From Echiichthys vipera (taxonomy: Eukaryota > Chordata > Actinopteri > Perciformes > Trachinidae), in contig OY829647.1 of NCBI GenBank assembly GCA_963691815.1, forward strand, positions 11,740,360-11,804,359: a DNA stretch of 64,000 nucleotides, given 5' to 3'. The position numbers and the translations under genes were made by a program. The notes under the pieces were generated by a model that made no database searches, was not told the origin of the DNA, and was given only the letters and a program-made list of their open reading frames with translations. Positions 63,001-64,000 of this stretch are shown here, piece after piece (position 1 is the first letter of the stretch; every line of letters starts with the position of its first letter).

Positions 63001-63909
63001 ACCCCAGCTACAGTTCATTTTGCAGTAATTTAAAATACTGAAAACACAAAACAAATTAATTTAATCTCAAACAATTGACACAATTATGTAAATAAAGTCT
63101 TATCTCGTTCCTCGTCAGTGTGAGGCAGCCAGTGTGCTGACTTTATTCTGCAGTCTAAATAAAAGCATATGACACATAGGGACCTATTTGGAAGATCCAT
63201 GGCGCATGGTCTAAAGTGCATGGTTCTGCTCTACTTCCTCCCTTAGGTTGACTCGTGCACACAACTGTGTGGCTTTACTCCCTGCTGGCTTTCCCACTCA
63301 CACAGACATTGTTTTGACAATGTTGCAGCACTGTGACTACCTCCGCTGATGGTTAAGAGGCGCCAATCTGTAAGATCTGTTCCCTCAATTCCGTCTCTGT
63401 ACCTTTTACAGAGACCACAGGGTGTGATAAAGGCACAAAAGCCCCGCAACGAACAGGCTGTGTGAAAACCGTTCCGTCATTGCGGCGCTGTTGTGGAATC
63501 TCTCAAAGGGCTTGTGTGAATGATGTGCTTCAGTTTTGCTGCTTGTCTGTTTGTGTAACCTGCCCTGTTTCCAGGTTACACACAGTAGAGGAGATTGTGT
63601 GCCTGTTTGGCTGCTTGATATCCTCCCGGAAACATTTTCTTTATATATGTTCACAATCTATGGCTGCGTTTCAAATCACGCACGTCCACCCTCAAAACAA
63701 AGACCAAATGTCCTCTCCTTTACAGCTCAGACATCAGGTTACCTGGCCTCGGTGGGTGAGAGCTCCTGGAAGTCCTCCAGCGTTGGTGACACATTTAGCA
63801 GCTTCTTGTAGAGAACCAGGGGGAAGTGGAGGTCCACCACTGTTGAGTTGTAGATGGCCAGACCGCAGATGATCCCGATCAGGTGAAACCAATTCTGCTC
63901 AACAAAACA
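56843..63909 (-). CDS. herc3: HERC3, HECT E3 ubiquitin ligase (3' part of gene)
   Basis: These are six minus-strand exons joined in phase, giving 270 residues plus stop. They hold most of the HECT N-lobe from WFHLIGI onward and the full catalytic C-lobe. Family knowledge: HERC3 is about 1,050 residues, with N-terminal RCC1-like repeats and a C-terminal HECT domain that takes ubiquitin from an E2 onto a cysteine and passes it to the substrate; it is mostly cytosolic. The RCC1 part lies right of the window. HERC3 is preferred over HERC4 because HPTVRLFWE, EFPLEKKKQFLLFLTGSDRI and LPVAHTCYNLLDMPRY match human HERC3 best, and because FAM13A is the convergent neighbour, as in human. Confidence 0.95.
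57052..57827 (-). other. HERC3 intron, 0.8 kb
   Basis: Contains a short tttga/ttcgc pentamer run near 57,246-57,282; otherwise nothing recognised. Confidence 0.8.
57828..57930 (-). CDS. herc3: HERC3 exon: HECT, YKGEY to FPLEKKKQF
   Basis: Acceptor ctctctgcag, donor gtaagc on the minus strand; 103 nt, phase 0 in, 1 out. It encodes NAVYKGEYTATHPTVRLFWE then VFHEFPLEKKKQFL. The human HERC3 counterpart is AIYKGDYSATHPTVKLFWE. The FWE motif and the following hydrophobic helix belong to the HECT fold near the lobe hinge. Confidence 0.97.
57931..59302 (-). other. HERC3 intron, 1.4 kb
   Basis: No gene or recognised repeat. Confidence 0.8.
59303..59486 (-). CDS. herc3: HERC3 exon: HECT, VCGGEILSLFQPSEL
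   Basis: Acceptor gtgcgtttcag, donor gtcagt; 184 nt, phase 2 in, 0 out. It encodes KEFVEAYLRYVFSDSVSEQY then SAFSAGFLKVCGGEILSLFQ, PSELMAMVVGNNNYNWEEME. The F-x-P-x-EL signature of HECT N-lobes is intact and matches human GFLKVCGGKVLELFQPSEL. Confidence 0.97.
59487..60893 (-). other. HERC3 intron, 1.4 kb
   Basis: No gene or recognised repeat; one short CA run beside the acceptor at about 59,496-59,510. Confidence 0.8.
60894..60976 (-). CDS. herc3: HERC3 exon: HECT, TEVKELVPGGESISV
   Basis: Acceptor ccacacctcag, donor gtgagg; 83 nt, phase 0 in, 2 out. It encodes ITRENYGMTEVKELVPGGES then ISVDKHN. Human HERC3 has ESYGVIEQKKLIPGGDNV here. L-x-P-G-G followed by a hydrophilic turn is typical of the HECT family. 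Confidence 0.96.
60977..61357 (-). other. HERC3 intron, 0.4 kb
   Basis: Nothing recognised. Confidence 0.8.
61358..61424 (-). CDS. herc3: HERC3 exon: HECT, SLQQLLDYDGGDVEETF
   Basis: Acceptor cttctgcag, donor gtaagt; 67 nt, phase 2 in, 0 out. It encodes SLQQLLDYDGGDVEETFLLN then FA. It matches human SLQELLDYPGEDVEETFCLN. It is among the shortest exons of the gene in this window. Confidence 0.96.
61425..63742 (-). other. HERC3 intron, 2.3 kb
   Basis: Holds a LINE 3' tail (62,484-62,602). No additional exon was found, and the flanking exons join in phase. Confidence 0.8.
62484..62602 (+). mobile_element. LINE 3' tail (ggccagggactgcag type)
   Basis: The blocks catctggccagggactgcag, tagccttctggctaaatttg and atgcactgtccctgtaaagt followed by gtaaa repeats are the usual 3' end of a fish LINE family. 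It may extend left to about 62,100. It is antisense to HERC3 and without coding sequence. Confidence 0.65.
63743..63909 (-). CDS. herc3: HERC3 exon: HECT N-lobe, WFHLIGIICGLAIYN
   Basis: Acceptor gtgtttccag, donor gtaacc; 167 nt, phase 0 in, 2 out. It encodes CFVEQNWFHLIGIICGLAIY, NSTVVDLHFPLVLYKKLLNV and SPTLEDFQELSPTEA. It is nearly identical to human HERC3 WFHLIGITCGLAIYN and LHFPLALYKKLLNV. It is the first HERC3 exon (in transcript order) inside the window; upstream exons lie beyond 64,000. Confidence 0.97.
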
Positions 63910-64000
63910 CTGGAAACACACACAAGGATTATGTATTCATTACTGCTGTCTCTATGTGTAACACCTAACAAAAGTGGTACAGTGTACATTAACATCTCAC

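Overview
The window is genomic DNA from a ray-finned (teleost) fish, most likely a percomorph-type genome. The evidence is spliced vertebrate genes with GT-AG introns, a Tc1-type transposon, an L2-like LINE relic, fish-type dispersed repeats and very long CA/TG microsatellites. There are no bacterial features. Two protein-coding genes are present, and both are cut by the window edges.

Positions 1-50,900, plus strand: the 3' part of FAM13A, an N-terminal RhoGAP domain followed by a long scaffold region with coiled coils. I could place 25 exons. They cover nearly the whole RhoGAP domain from the arginine finger onward and run to the stop codon at 50,897-50,899. All junctions are in phase, giving about 1,003 residues without the optional exon at 43,130. 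The first exons (roughly 80 residues by comparison with the human protein) lie left of the window. Two 42-nt exons (22,890 and 31,076) were placed because their translation aligns, with the same spacing, to the human segment SQEDERPLSPFY...LLERTIRSAVEQ. Introns in the 5' half are long and repeat-rich; those in the 3' half are short. An internal promoter with an in-frame ATG is plausible at about 40.4-40.64 kb.

Positions 50,900-56,842: the region between two convergent genes. It holds the FAM13A 3' end, a 187-bp tandem duplication, and a dead Tc1-type element with long terminal inverted repeats and TA target duplications (53,088-54,183).

Positions 56,843-63,909, minus strand: the last six coding exons (270 residues) of HERC3, a HECT-type E3 ubiquitin ligase, including the complete catalytic C-lobe with the cysteine of the HTCYNL motif. 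The tail-to-tail HERC3/FAM13A arrangement matches human 4q22, which supports orthology of both genes.

I see no new multi-gene system. The points worth a second look are isoform-level: a possible cassette exon, a 6-nt tandem acceptor beside an RRSSS phospho-site, a possible alternative terminal exon with a 14-3-3-like motif, and an internal promoter. Some repeat structures are also notable.
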